A stretch of 39,864 nucleotides of DNA from assembly GCA_052315315.1 (NCBI GenBank), contig JBLSDE010000015.1, positions 1-39,864 of the forward strand, read 5' to 3'. Shown here piece after piece: positions 16,267-25,160 of this stretch. Each line of letters begins with the position of its first letter. Positions within the stretch are counted from its first letter, which is position 1. Made by a program: the position numbers and the translations under genes. Under the pieces are notes generated by a model that had not been told where the DNA came from, ran no database searches, and saw only the letters and a list, made by a program, of their open reading frames with translations. Source of the stretch: Cuniculiplasma sp052315315 (GTDB lineage: Archaea > Thermoplasmatota > Thermoplasmata > Thermoplasmatales > Thermoplasmataceae).

Positions 16267-16926
16267 CTAATAAAGGCTCCCCTTTTTAATAGCATTTTTC
16301 AGAAATGTGTTGTTCAGTATCTCGAACCTGAGGTCTGTTGAATCCCCGTGCCCGGGATAAATTTTTGTGCTTTCTCTCATGCTTCCGATCATCTTCAATG
16401 AATTAACTAGCTTTTCCTGATTCCCTCCCATATCGGTCCTTCCCACTGAAAGCCTGAATAGTGTGTCCCCACTAAGAATGAAGCCGTCTGAATATAAGAC
16501 TACACTACCCATCGTGTGCCCAGGAGTTTCAAGTACCTTAATCACGTGGCTTCCGATTTTGAATTCTGTTTTGTCATTTATGGGATTGATGCTTGATGGT
16601 ACGGTTATATCAATGTCCATTCCCATCTTTCTAATTAGTGTATCCTGATTTTTCATCATTTCAATATCTGCACTGTGCATATAGAAAGGAATCCCATATT
16701 TTTCCTGAATCTGAAACACTCCATCCACGTGATCGAAATGGCCATGTGTTGCAACCACTCCTGTGGGAGTAAGACCGTTCATCGATATATCTTCAATAAC
16801 CTTGCTCTGATCCCTGCTACTATCCACAATCATACATTCACCCTCTGATGATAATATGTATGTGTTTGTCATTAGAGAACCTGTAATTATTCTTCTAATT
16901 TTTAACAAACTCCCACTCACATTCAT
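16267..16926 (-). CDS. MBL-fold metallohydrolase, glyoxalase II-like
   Basis: A 219-residue metallo-beta-lactamase-fold hydrolase: 'THGHFDHVDGV' supplies the HxHxDH zinc motif. It also has 'LETPGHTMGSVVLY', 'LSGDTLFRLSVGRTDM' and 'IYPGHGDST', as in glyoxalase II/thioesterase-type members. The substrate is probably a thioester or a hydroxyacyl conjugate, but Thermoplasmatales lack glutathione, so classical glyoxalase II activity is unlikely. It is convergent with the adenosyltransferase and has its own TATA-like element about 20 bp upstream of the ATG. Confidence 0.92.
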   Translation of the reverse strand: MNVSGSLLKIRRIITGSLMTNTYILSSEGECMIVDSSRDQSKVIEDISMNGLTPTGVVATHGHFDHVDGVFQIQEKYGIPFYMHSADIEMMKNQDTLIRKMGMDIDITVPSSINPINDKTEFKIGSHVIKVLETPGHTMGSVVLYSDGFILSGDTLFRLSVGRTDMGGNQEKLVNSLKMIGSMRESTKIYPGHGDSTDLRFEILNNTFLKNAIKKGSLY

Positions 16927-17337
16927 ACATTTAGGGTTTGTATATATTGATTTCTTATTCTTCTCCTGAGAAGGAGGTGGCTTTAATAAATGCCATACCG
17001 AACCTGTGAAAAAAGTTTCTGACAGTACAGGAAGAATGAATTCTGTGACCTAAACAGAACCTGTTATCAAAATTAAATCTTTGCATTGAATTCAGATATG
17101 ATAGAGTTATGTTTGAAAAGTATGGGAGGAAAATTAAGTCACTGTTTTATCTGTATTGGTTCCAACACTCATTGGGAGATCTAAATAAGAATTAAGGGAT
17201 TGTTAGCAAATTGAGTCATGTGGTATGCTTAATGTTTTATCATTGTATAGTATGACTTTAGGAATACTATAAGTTCCAGATTATTTTATATTATTAGTAT
17301 TAATAATATTTTAATAGAATCGAACAATGCACCTATC
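16927..17337. other. Intergenic region upstream of pdo
   Basis: No gene is supported. Visible are a small hairpin CTCC/GGAG near 16960-16977, two copies of GAACCTGT (17000-17007 and 17057-17064; the second is centred in AACAG-AAC-CTGTT), and the pdo promoter palindrome at 17288-17309. The region is long for this compact genome and could hold a small RNA, but no C/D-box pattern is convincing. Confidence 0.4.
17288..17309 (+). promoter_or_regulatory. Inverted repeat in the pdo promoter
   Basis: Perfect 8-bp arms ATATTATT (17288-17295) and AATAATAT (17302-17309) with a 6-bp centre. They lie 29-50 bp before the ATG of the disulfide oxidoreductase, just upstream of or overlapping the expected BRE/TATA. 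The sequence is A+T-rich, so chance is possible. Confidence 0.4.
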
Positions 17338-17994
17338 ATGGCATTAATAAGTGAGGAATATAGAGAAAAATTGACAAAAAAATTTGCAGAAGTATTAAAG
17401 GATCCTGTTACAATGAAATTCTTCACACAGGATGATGAAAAATGTCCTTACTGCAAAGACACGCTTGGTCTCCTGCAGGAAATGACAGAACTCAGCCCAA
17501 AGATCAAACTTGAGGTACATCAGGTGGGAGATGAGGATTCAAAAAAGTATAATGTGGAAAAAAGTCCCGTGACTGTTTTGATATCTGACAGATTTCCTGA
17601 TGGAAATGTGAGATACTTCGGCATCCCATCAGGCTATGAGTTCAGCTCCTTGATAGAGGATATTGAAACCTTTTCCACGGGAAACGTGGAACTGAAGGAG
17701 AAGACAGTGGAAATACTGAAAGCCATTGAAAAACCAGTAAACATAAGGGTTTTCATAACACCAACATGTCCTTACTGCCCATCAGCCGTCAGAACAGCTC
17801 ACAAGTTTTCCCTGGTTAACAAAAATATAGTCAGTGATATGGTAGAGTCCTATGAATTTGAAGAGGAATCAGAGGAAGCAGGAGTTTCAAGCGTTCCACA
17901 TATAACCATAAATAAGGACACAGAATTTGTAGGTGCCCTTCCTGAGGATGAATTCCTTTCATATGTGATTGAAGCAGTCAGTGACAAACACTGA
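17338..17994 (+). CDS. pdo: Protein disulfide oxidoreductase (double thioredoxin fold)
   Basis: A 218-residue protein of the archaeal PDO family with two glutaredoxin/thioredoxin-like units, each with its own CxxC: Cys36-Pro-Tyr-Cys39 and Cys144-Pro-Tyr-Cys147. The second unit has the cis-proline motif 'SSVPHITI'. It forms and exchanges cytoplasmic disulfides, a known stabilising strategy in thermophilic archaea. The usual length is about 225-230. It has its own promoter with an inverted repeat and is followed by the SCP2/hydroxyacyl-CoA dehydrogenase genes. Confidence 0.93.
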   Translation: MALISEEYREKLTKKFAEVLKDPVTMKFFTQDDEKCPYCKDTLGLLQEMTELSPKIKLEVHQVGDEDSKKYNVEKSPVTVLISDRFPDGNVRYFGIPSGYEFSSLIEDIETFSTGNVELKEKTVEILKAIEKPVNIRVFITPTCPYCPSAVRTAHKFSLVNKNIVSDMVESYEFEEESEEAGVSSVPHITINKDTEFVGALPEDEFLSYVIEAVSDKH

Positions 17995-18068
17995 AAATCA
18001 TTTTTTTTAAATACAAAAATAATATTTAACAACCAATAAACCTATTAAATCTGCAGCACTATTCCAAT

Positions 18069-18404
18069 ATGGCGTCGGGTGAAATTTTAAAGGGAATGCT
18101 TGATGAATATGGGAATAATGAAAGTGTTAAGAAAGAAATTGCCGGAATGAATAAGTCTTTTCAGTTTGTTCCAACCGATGGGCAGGAGTATTTTGTTAAA
18201 ATTGAAAATGGAGAGGTAAAGTTCTCCATGGGCAAGGACGAAAAACCCACCGCAACAATAACGGCAACTGATGAGGTTCTCACAAATCTTTTTACGGGTA
18301 AAATAGACCCTGTGATGTCCTATATGACAGGAAAGATCAAAATCTCTGGTGACCTCATGAGTGCAACAAAAATAACAGGAATAGTTAAAAAAATGAGGAA
18401 GTGA
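18069..18404 (+). CDS. SCP2 sterol-binding domain protein
   Basis: A 111-residue single-domain SCP2-like protein: 'SFQFVPTDGQEYFVKIENG', 'KPTATITATDEVLTNLFTGK', 'DPVMSYMTGKIKISGDLMSA' and the C-terminal hydrophobic helix. SCP2 domains bind fatty acyl-CoA and other lipids in a hydrophobic tunnel. The stop is 4 bp before the hydroxyacyl-CoA dehydrogenase/enoyl-CoA hydratase gene, so this is one operon. A role in presenting acyl-CoAs to that enzyme is a fair inference, echoing the SCP2 domain fused to peroxisomal multifunctional enzyme 2 in eukaryotes. Confidence 0.92.
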   Translation: MASGEILKGMLDEYGNNESVKKEIAGMNKSFQFVPTDGQEYFVKIENGEVKFSMGKDEKPTATITATDEVLTNLFTGKIDPVMSYMTGKIKISGDLMSATKITGIVKKMRK

Positions 18405-18408
18405 TCTC

Positions 18409-20382
18409 ATGGATATAAAAAAGGCAACGGTTATTGGTTCAGGTTTAATGGGAAGTGGGATAGCTCAGGTAATTGCACAGGCAGGTTTTACCGTATCTGT
18501 ATATGACAGTTTCCCTGAGGCATTGAAAAAAGGCAGGGCATCCATAGAGAACAGTCTTGAAAGACTAGTAAAATCTGGAAAGATTAAGGAGGATAATGTA
18601 AAGGATGTATTTTCAAGACTTAGTTTTACAGGCTCACTTGATGAGGCCGTTAAGGATTCCGATATAATTATAGAGGCCGTCCCTGAAATACCGGAGCTTA
18701 AGGAAAAGGTCTTCAGTGATATTGAGAAAGTAGCCAGACCAGATGCTATTTTAGCAACAAACACATCAAACATAAGAATTACAGAAATTGCAAAGGTTCT
18801 CAAGAATCCGGAAAGACTTGGTGGAATGCATTTCTTCAATCCACCAGTTTTGATGAAACTTGTTGAGGTAATAAGGGGAGAAAAGACATCGGAGGCTGTT
18901 TTTGAGACCATCTATGATTTTTCCAAGAAAATCGGAAAGACGCCAATAAGAGTCTTTAAGGATACTGCTGGATTCGTGGTGAACAGAATAAGTGCACCTG
19001 AATCCCTTTATTTTATCCTTCTTCTGGATAATAAGGTTGATACACCGCAGGCCATAGACTACTTTGCAAAGGGACAGGGCCTTCCAATGGGACCGTATGA
19101 ACTTATGGATTATGTTGGCGTGGATACTGTTCTTCACTCTCTTGAATACTATGCAAAAACCCTAAGCCCCGACTATGGGAAAACAACCATAATAAAAAAG
19201 ATGGTGGAAGAGAACAGGCTGGGTATTAAGACCGGAACAGGTTTTTACAAATGGGAGAATAATAAGGCCCAGATACCAAAATCTGAACCATCTTCAAAGG
19301 TTCAGCTGCTAGATGTTTTTGCTCTTGAGATTAACGAGGCTGTTAAGTTAATAGAGGACGGAGTTGCAACTCCTGACGACATAGAAAAAGGATATTCACT
19401 TGGAATGAACAGACCGTTTGGACCAATTTCTGTGGCGAAGGGACTCACAAATAAGGAAGTTAAGGACAAACTGAATGAACTTTATGAAAAGTTCCATGTT
19501 GAGGTATTCAGGCCTGCCAAATCCATTGAAAATGGTCTTTTAAAGGAGGCAATATCGGGCGGTTTAAAGAATGATAAGACTCAGAAGAAAGAGTCGGTTC
19601 AGGAAGATGGGGAAAAACTTGTCAGAATCGTCAGAGAAGGAAAGGTTGCCAGAATAGAGATAAGGAATGGAAAAAATAATCTTTTAAACGGAAAGGTTCT
19701 CGACCAGCTGCACGAGGCCATTCAGGAACTCTGGAACGACAGGGAGGCCAGAGTTGTGGTGGTTGCAGGAAATGACTCCGTGTTTTCAGCAGGTGCTGAA
19801 CTGACACAGTATATTCCAGATGCCTTTGAATTTATTGAGAACTCCAGAAAAGGTGAAAGAACTTTCAGGGAACTGTCTGAAATGCCAAAGATAGTGATCG
19901 CAGAAATGAGAAAATATACCCTTGGTGGCGGTTTCGAACTATCCCTCAACTGTGACATAAGGATATCAACTCCAGACTGCCTTATAGGCTTCCCAGAGGT
20001 AACACTGGGTCTCCTTCCAGGATGGAGCGGAAGTCAGAGGCTTGCAAAATTGATAGGCCTATCAAGGGCTACCTCTCTCATATTGACAGGAGAAAAGTTT
20101 GATGGAAAGAGAGCAGCAGACCTTGGAATTGTTTACAAACTCTATTCCGATGAGGAGATCAGAACCAAGACAATGGAATTTGCATCAGAACTGGCTGAAA
20201 AGGTTTCCCCAATTGCAGCTGCCTTGACAAAACGCCTTTTGAACAAGGGTTCTGAAGTTCCCATGGATGTCGGCCTTGAAATGGAATCCATAGCCATGGG
20301 TACAATATATACCTCCCAGGACTTTATGGAGGGTATCTCCGCCTTTGTACAGAAGAGAAAGCCTGAATACAGATTCAGGTAA
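18409..20382 (+). CDS. 3-Hydroxyacyl-CoA dehydrogenase / enoyl-CoA hydratase fusion
   Basis: A 657-residue bifunctional beta-oxidation enzyme of the archaeal order: dehydrogenase first, hydratase last. Residues 1-185 form the NAD-binding domain ('VIGSGLMGSGIAQVIA') with catalytic His141 (HFFNPP) and Glu153. Residues 186-370 carry the two C-terminal dehydrogenase repeats ('FKDTAGFVVNRI', 'GLPMGPYELMDYVGVD'). A linker (about 380-403) leads to a crotonase domain with 'AGAELT', Glu510 in 'GGGFEL' and Glu530 in 'FPEVTLGLLPG', spaced 20 residues as in crotonase. Both activities should be intact. A GTGATC ribosome site precedes the start. It works with the thiolase and acyl-CoA dehydrogenases upstream. 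Confidence 0.96.
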   Translation: MDIKKATVIGSGLMGSGIAQVIAQAGFTVSVYDSFPEALKKGRASIENSLERLVKSGKIKEDNVKDVFSRLSFTGSLDEAVKDSDIIIEAVPEIPELKEKVFSDIEKVARPDAILATNTSNIRITEIAKVLKNPERLGGMHFFNPPVLMKLVEVIRGEKTSEAVFETIYDFSKKIGKTPIRVFKDTAGFVVNRISAPESLYFILLLDNKVDTPQAIDYFAKGQGLPMGPYELMDYVGVDTVLHSLEYYAKTLSPDYGKTTIIKKMVEENRLGIKTGTGFYKWENNKAQIPKSEPSSKVQLLDVFALEINEAVKLIEDGVATPDDIEKGYSLGMNRPFGPISVAKGLTNKEVKDKLNELYEKFHVEVFRPAKSIENGLLKEAISGGLKNDKTQKKESVQEDGEKLVRIVREGKVARIEIRNGKNNLLNGKVLDQLHEAIQELWNDREARVVVVAGNDSVFSAGAELTQYIPDAFEFIENSRKGERTFRELSEMPKIVIAEMRKYTLGGGFELSLNCDIRISTPDCLIGFPEVTLGLLPGWSGSQRLAKLIGLSRATSLILTGEKFDGKRAADLGIVYKLYSDEEIRTKTMEFASELAEKVSPIAAALTKRLLNKGSEVPMDVGLEMESIAMGTIYTSQDFMEGISAFVQKRKPEYRFR

Positions 20383-20538
20383 AAATTTCAAATTTATTTC
20401 CTTGAAAAAAGAGTGATACTCTGTTTTGCTCTTCCATTAAAAAGACTTTTTCTTTTAAGAAAATCCTGCTTTTAAAATTATTATGGGAATAAGAATTTCA
20501 TTCCACTTTGATCTTATTTCACATTTAAAAATTTGATT

Positions 20539-22143
20539 TTAATTTTTTGTCTCTCTTGATTTTTTATATTCAAGTGCACATTTGACAAGATTCATGTGCA
20601 GTCTTGACGGATTGAGTGGCCTTGATTTGAATTCCGCGTGATATTGAGAGGCAATGAAGTTCTTTCGATCCTTCAACTCAAGTATCTCCATTCTAATCCC
20701 CTGATCGTCCTTTCCGGAAAATATCATACCGTGCTTTTCTATAATTTCAATGTAGGATGGATTTACTTCGTACCTGTGTCTGTGCCTCTCGAATATCTTT
20801 TTCTCCCCGTACAATTCCATTGCAAGCGTACCTTCTAATATGTCCACCTCCTTGGCACCCAATCTCATTGTTCCACCCATATCCTTAACATTTACCTGCT
20901 CAGGCAGTATATCGATTACAGGATTGGGCGTATCCTTTGCAAATTCTGTGCTGTTTGCGTCCTTAATTCCGAGAACATTTCTGGCAAATTCAATGACTGC
21001 AACCTGAAAACCAAGGCAGATACCTAGAAATGGCACATTGTTCTCCCTTGCATATTTAACTGCGGAAATTTTCCCTTCAACGCCTCTGTATCCAAAACCT
21101 GGGGTTACAAGAATTCCGTCAAGGTCCTTCAGTATGGATATATTATCCTTAACCAAGTCAGAATCTATCCATTTGAGTGTGACTCCGATACCAGTGTTTC
21201 CGGTTGCATGATTGAACGCCTCCTTATGACTGATATAGGCATCGTGAAGTTCCGTATATTTCCCTATTATGCCTATTACAACATTTTCATCAGGATTCAT
21301 TAGCTTTTCCTTGTATTGTGTCCATGTATCCACAAAGTTTGATGTCTGAAGATTGAGGTTTTCTTTTATTATTTCTATGGTTCCCTGTTTTTCTATTATC
21401 TCAGGTACCTGATAGGCGTTCTCAGCCTCATATACGCTTATAATGGCCTCCTCAGGTACATCTGTGAAAAGTGAAATTCTTCTCCTCGAATCCCCCGTTA
21501 ATGGTTTAATTGATCTGCACATCAGTATATCAGGCTGAATACCAATCTCCTTCAGTGCCTTTACACTGTGCTGTGTTGGTTTTGTCTTCTGTTCCATTTC
21601 CTTGCCAATTTCCGGAACAAGTGTTACGTGAACGAATGTGACCTGCCCCTTTTCTTCCCTCCTTAACTGTCTTATAGCCTCTAGAAATGGCATTGATTCT
21701 ATATCTCCAACTGTTCCTCCAACTTCAATCACAAGCAGGTCAAGTTCCTCCTTAAGTGATACCTTTCTTATTCTTCTCTTGATTTCATTGGTAATATGGG
21801 GAATTATCTGAACTGTACTGCCCAGATATTCTCCCCTTCTCTCCCTCTCTATGACCTCCTTGTAAACCTTTCCTGTAGTTATATTATTGTCACCGGATAG
21901 ACTCTTGTCAAGGTATCTTTCATAATTGCCAAGATCAAGATCAACTTCACTTCCATCATCCAGTACGAAGACCTCCCCGTGCTGATAGGGATTCATTGTA
22001 CCAGCATCATAATTCAGATAGGGATCAATCTTTAAGGCACTAACTTTCAAACCACTGTTGGATAAGATGTGGCAAAGACTGGAGGCAATCGTCCCCTTTC
22101 CTATACCTGAAAGAACACCTCCAGTTATAACAATATATTTCAT
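20539..22143 (-). CDS. pyrG: CTP synthase
   Basis: A 534-residue, full-length CTP synthase. The N-terminal amidoligase has 'YIVITGGVLSGIGKGT', 'LKIDPYLNYDAGTMNPYQHG', 'VEVGGTVGDIES' and 'IQPDILMCRS'. The C-terminal glutaminase has 'DGILVTPGFGYRG', the nucleophile in 'FLGICLGFQ' and the His/Glu pair in 'SQYHAEFKSRP'. It makes CTP from UTP with glutamine and ATP, as a tetramer. It is monocistronic, convergent with the hydratase fusion. An A+T-rich inverted repeat surrounds the expected TATA position. Confidence 0.97.
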   Translation of the reverse strand: MKYIVITGGVLSGIGKGTIASSLCHILSNSGLKVSALKIDPYLNYDAGTMNPYQHGEVFVLDDGSEVDLDLGNYERYLDKSLSGDNNITTGKVYKEVIERERRGEYLGSTVQIIPHITNEIKRRIRKVSLKEELDLLVIEVGGTVGDIESMPFLEAIRQLRREEKGQVTFVHVTLVPEIGKEMEQKTKPTQHSVKALKEIGIQPDILMCRSIKPLTGDSRRRISLFTDVPEEAIISVYEAENAYQVPEIIEKQGTIEIIKENLNLQTSNFVDTWTQYKEKLMNPDENVVIGIIGKYTELHDAYISHKEAFNHATGNTGIGVTLKWIDSDLVKDNISILKDLDGILVTPGFGYRGVEGKISAVKYARENNVPFLGICLGFQVAVIEFARNVLGIKDANSTEFAKDTPNPVIDILPEQVNVKDMGGTMRLGAKEVDILEGTLAMELYGEKKIFERHRHRYEVNPSYIEIIEKHGMIFSGKDDQGIRMEILELKDRKNFIASQYHAEFKSRPLNPSRLHMNLVKCALEYKKSRETKN

Positions 22144-22158
22144 TTTTCACTGAATTGT

Positions 22159-22179
22159 AATTAAATATTAAATTTAATT
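22159..22179 (-). promoter_or_regulatory. pyrG promoter, inverted repeat over the TATA position
   Basis: AATTAAAT (22159-22166) and ATTTAATT (22172-22179) form perfect arms around a 5-bp centre lying about 24 bp before the pyrG ATG; AATTGTAAT also occurs twice. With such A+T-rich sequence this may be only the TATA element itself. Confidence 0.3.
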
Positions 22180-22209
22180 GTAATATTGTTCCTTTTGTAA
22201 AACTCCATT

Positions 22210-22752
22210 CTATTGGTCTTGATCTGGATTCAGTAGTTCAAATATGAACACATCAACGAATCCGTTTCCCGGAACATAGTGATCCTTTTTCATTGAACCA
22301 ACTTTCTGGAAGCCATTCTTTTCCAATACTCTTATGGATGATGGATTTACGGAATACACGTTAGTGTACAATTTCCTCAGATTCATCTCTCTGAAAGCGA
22401 ATTCAACCATCAGGGATGTGGCCTCTGTCATTATACCTCTACTCCAGTAATTGCTGTTCAGGTAGTATCCGATGTGTCCCCTAAGATCCTTATCAATGTC
22501 ATTTACGCCTATTACGCCTATGGTTTCCATGGTCTCATTATATTTTATGCTTAGATTGACAGATTTGCCTGCAATGTTTGCGTAATTATCTATCCATTCA
22601 TACTCTTCAACCAGTGAATATATCTTTCCCGGTGTTGAAAGGGTTCTTTGAACTACTGGATCATTTATTATTCTGTAAAGATAGGGTGCATCCTCCCTGG
22701 TAAGTATCCCCAGAGAGGATATTTTCCCCTTTTTAATCAAAACTGGTTCCAT
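22210..22752 (-). CDS. GNAT acetyltransferase, RimJ/RimL type
   Basis: An acetyltransferase of about 180 residues. The acetyl-CoA site is visible as 'IGYYLNSNYWSRGIMTEA' followed by the 'VEFAFREMNLRKLYTNVYSVNPSSIRVLEKNGF' block (motifs A and B), ending with the FxxVDVFIFEL strand. This subfamily acetylates protein N-termini or small amines; the substrate cannot be predicted. ATG 22752 is chosen because a TAATATAG element on the minus strand (about 22773-22780) is 25 bp away; an upstream ATG at 22824 would add 24 residues with no family match. It is divergent from a membrane protein gene. Confidence 0.88.
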   Translation of the reverse strand: MEPVLIKKGKISSLGILTREDAPYLYRIINDPVVQRTLSTPGKIYSLVEEYEWIDNYANIAGKSVNLSIKYNETMETIGVIGVNDIDKDLRGHIGYYLNSNYWSRGIMTEATSLMVEFAFREMNLRKLYTNVYSVNPSSIRVLEKNGFQKVGSMKKDHYVPGNGFVDVFIFELLNPDQDQ

Positions 22753-22867
22753 GGGAAACCGATCCTTTGGTTCTATATTATTAATGGTATTGATTCGAAT
22801 CCTTTGAACTGACAACGGGAGCATGCAAGAATTAAATATCTGGTTATTTTATGGATATTTAATAAAT

Positions 22868-23470
22868 ATGGTTTCTCATTCTCTCCTTCCACACGAAATT
22901 TTCGGTTATTCTCAATTCACCATATACCTCGTATTAATTCTTATAGGTATTGCCCTGACCTTCCGAGGAAAGACCGCATGGAAATTCATAACTGTAGCTC
23001 TTGGAGCGTACATAGGTTTTGTGATTACCGCACTTTTGATCGTGAGATTGCATGTTACAGGAGCACCAGATATCCTGATTTTGGCAATTGGAGCAGTTCT
23101 TGGTGGACTTATCTTTTCCTTTGTAGCCCAGGTTGCTGTGTGTGTTGCACTGGGTGGGGGGATTGGACTTGGCATTTATATTTTCACACCTGCTGGGATA
23201 GTTTTTGCGGCCATCGTAGCACTCATTGTTGTGGTGATTGCCTATATAAGATTTGAAAAGGTATCCCTGTATGTTGCTGCATTTGTGGGAGGACTGGCCA
23301 TATGGTTTGCCCTTTACGGTATGGGAATGCCAAATGTCAGTGCACAGGTATTTGCAACTGCCATAATGATAAGCGGCATAATTCTTCAAAAATATGAGGA
23401 AGAAACAGGAAAAAATCAGAATAAACCAAAAAGACCCGGAAGAGAAAGTTCTATTGATGATGAGTACTAA
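22868..23470 (+). CDS. Multi-pass membrane protein (DUF4203/TMEM198-like)
   Basis: A hydrophobic protein of about 200 residues with seven or so closely packed glycine- and alanine-rich helices and a short basic/acidic cytoplasmic tail. A 'GKTAWKFITVALGAYIGF' start followed by repeated small-residue helices is reminiscent of DUF4203 (TMEM198-like) proteins; this is a weak resemblance. TTAAATAT at 22832-22839 favours a leaderless start at ATG 22868 over ATG 22823. The last 20 bp overlap the end of the fused ETF gene on the other strand. Confidence 0.72.
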   Translation: MVSHSLLPHEIFGYSQFTIYLVLILIGIALTFRGKTAWKFITVALGAYIGFVITALLIVRLHVTGAPDILILAIGAVLGGLIFSFVAQVAVCVALGGGIGLGIYIFTPAGIVFAAIVALIVVVIAYIRFEKVSLYVAAFVGGLAIWFALYGMGMPNVSAQVFATAIMISGIILQKYEEETGKNQNKPKRPGRESSIDDEY

Positions 23471-25160
23471 GCTCGTTGATAAATTCCACCGCATCGCAAT
23501 TGCAAACGTAATCCGCCATGTGGTATATTGGGGCCTCAGGGTTATTGTTTATGGCCAGTATGGTCTTAGCGTACCTCAACCCGGCCATATGGTTATCCAT
23601 GCCGGCAATACCAATGGCAATGTAAAGATCTGGAGAAATTGATACACCCGTTATACCAATCTGGGTCTGACTTGGCATTAGCCTCATATCGACTACAGGT
23701 CTCGTGGCACCAACTGCGATACCATTATCCTCACAGAACCTGACTATCTTTTCTATATTCTCTCTTCCCTTTACTCCCCTTCCTATACCAACAACAACAG
23801 GTGATTTCTGCACCGGAATAAAACGACTTTCAATCATTTCAATCTTGTTTATCCTGTATTTGCCCGAAGATGGGAGACTTCTTGTTTCAACTGAAAAAGA
23901 CTGATCTGTTATGTTCATTCTGAACATTCCTGGTCTGATTGTTGCCATTTCTGGCTTTGTCCTTGAGTATATTTTTGCAACTATTCCTCCACCAAAGGCT
24001 GGCTTAAACTGAATAAGTTTTCCTTTTTCATATCTGATGTCCACACAATCGGCAGTAAGTCCCAGAGAACGTTTTGCAGCTATAATTCCTGCAATGTCCC
24101 TCCCCATGGAGTTTGAGGGAAAAAGGACAAAATCAGGATTCTTCTCAGCGATTATATGGTCAATTTCCTCTGCCAGAGAGAATATGTCATCACCTTGAAA
24201 ATATATGTATTCTGATGCTGTCATGCCCTGGAGATCTTCTGGTTTTATATTTCCTGCCATAACCACTCTGAATTTTTCCTCCAATGCAACTTCGTTGAGC
24301 TTTGATGCTATTTCCATGGGAGTAAACGGATCACCAATAGCTATCCCCAAAATATTACCATTGGAAAAATCCCCATTTATTTTGACCATGTCGATATTCT
24401 GATCCTTTTTCCTGTTTTTTATGTGCTCAGATATCATTTCAAGAGCTTTTTCTTCATTGATCAATTCACCCTTTCTCTGATTATTTATGGATTCCGTGCC
24501 ATCAACCACAGTCAGTGATCCTTTACTACCGTCAAAATCAAGATTCAGAGTCCTGGAATCAACAGTTACAATCCTTTCCGTCATATCGGGCGCATTCTCA
24601 TCCACCTTCCTGGCTCTGTTAATCTTTTCACTTACAGACAGCAAAAGGGGAAGCTTTGTTTCAATATATCTTATTCCGCCTTCGAATTCCTGCCTTATCT
24701 CAACCCTATCTTCCTTAAATTCAATCTTTGCCACGTTGGAAAAGAAATCCATGTTTAACATTGTTGCAGTCTCAGGTGGTACCTGAGATGTTTCTCCATC
24801 CAGAGAATACCTTCCTGCCAGTATTAGATCAGGATTTCTTGTTTGAACGAATTTTGAGAGTATATAGGATGTTGCCCAGGTATCGGATCCCCCAAACTTT
24901 CTATCAGTTATCAGAAAGGCTCGGTCTGCACCCATTTTCAGAGCTTCGTTGAGCATTGTTGATGCCTGTGGAGGACCCATTGAAACAACTTCAACTTCCG
25001 CTCCTGAATTTTCTTTAATCCTTATTGCCTCCTCCAGTGCCCTTCGGTCATATGCATTCATATTGAGAGGTACATTCTCTCTTATTATTCTCCCTGTGGA
25101 AGGATCAAATTTAATTTTATTTACATCAGGAACCTGTTTAGCCAAAACTAGTATTTTCAT
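23451..25160 (-). CDS. Fused electron transfer flavoprotein, beta-alpha
   Basis: A 569-residue fusion: ETF beta (about 1-255; 'MKILVLAKQVPD', 'MNAYDRRALEEAI', 'LILAGRYSLDGETSQVPPE') joined to ETF alpha (about 262-569; 'FVLFPSNSMGRDIAGIIAAK', 'VGIGRGVKGRENIEKI', 'QIGITGVSISPDLYIAIGIA'). The beta nucleotide site DGETSQV resembles FixA and bifurcating ETFs more than the separate EtfB at 10866. The alpha FAD loop is atypical: GISGxxQH reads GIAGMDNH, INKD reads INNN, and the closing VGDL is lost. It follows a Rieske gene with a 4-bp ATGA overlap. Its electron donor and acceptor are unknown; the Rieske protein is the obvious partner. Confidence 0.93.
   Translation of the reverse strand: MKILVLAKQVPDVNKIKFDPSTGRIIRENVPLNMNAYDRRALEEAIRIKENSGAEVEVVSMGPPQASTMLNEALKMGADRAFLITDRKFGGSDTWATSYILSKFVQTRNPDLILAGRYSLDGETSQVPPETATMLNMDFFSNVAKIEFKEDRVEIRQEFEGGIRYIETKLPLLLSVSEKINRARKVDENAPDMTERIVTVDSRTLNLDFDGSKGSLTVVDGTESINNQRKGELINEEKALEMISEHIKNRKKDQNIDMVKINGDFSNGNILGIAIGDPFTPMEIASKLNEVALEEKFRVVMAGNIKPEDLQGMTASEYIYFQGDDIFSLAEEIDHIIAEKNPDFVLFPSNSMGRDIAGIIAAKRSLGLTADCVDIRYEKGKLIQFKPAFGGGIVAKIYSRTKPEMATIRPGMFRMNITDQSFSVETRSLPSSGKYRINKIEMIESRFIPVQKSPVVVGIGRGVKGRENIEKIVRFCEDNGIAVGATRPVVDMRLMPSQTQIGITGVSISPDLYIAIGIAGMDNHMAGLRYAKTILAINNNPEAPIYHMADYVCNCDAVEFINELSTHHQ

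Noticed and set aside
18465..18911. 148-codon minus-strand frame inside the hydroxyacyl-CoA dehydrogenase gene
   Set aside because: Antisense shadow of a strongly conserved NAD-binding domain.
22823..22867. Upstream ATG for the multi-helix membrane protein
   Set aside because: The TATA-like element at 22832-22839 lies downstream of it, so the transcript would not include this codon.
22934..23494. 186-codon minus-strand frame opposite the multi-helix membrane protein
   Set aside because: Its His/Cys/Asn/Tyr-rich composition is the reverse complement of hydrophobic codons; the plus-strand frame has a promoter and membrane pattern.
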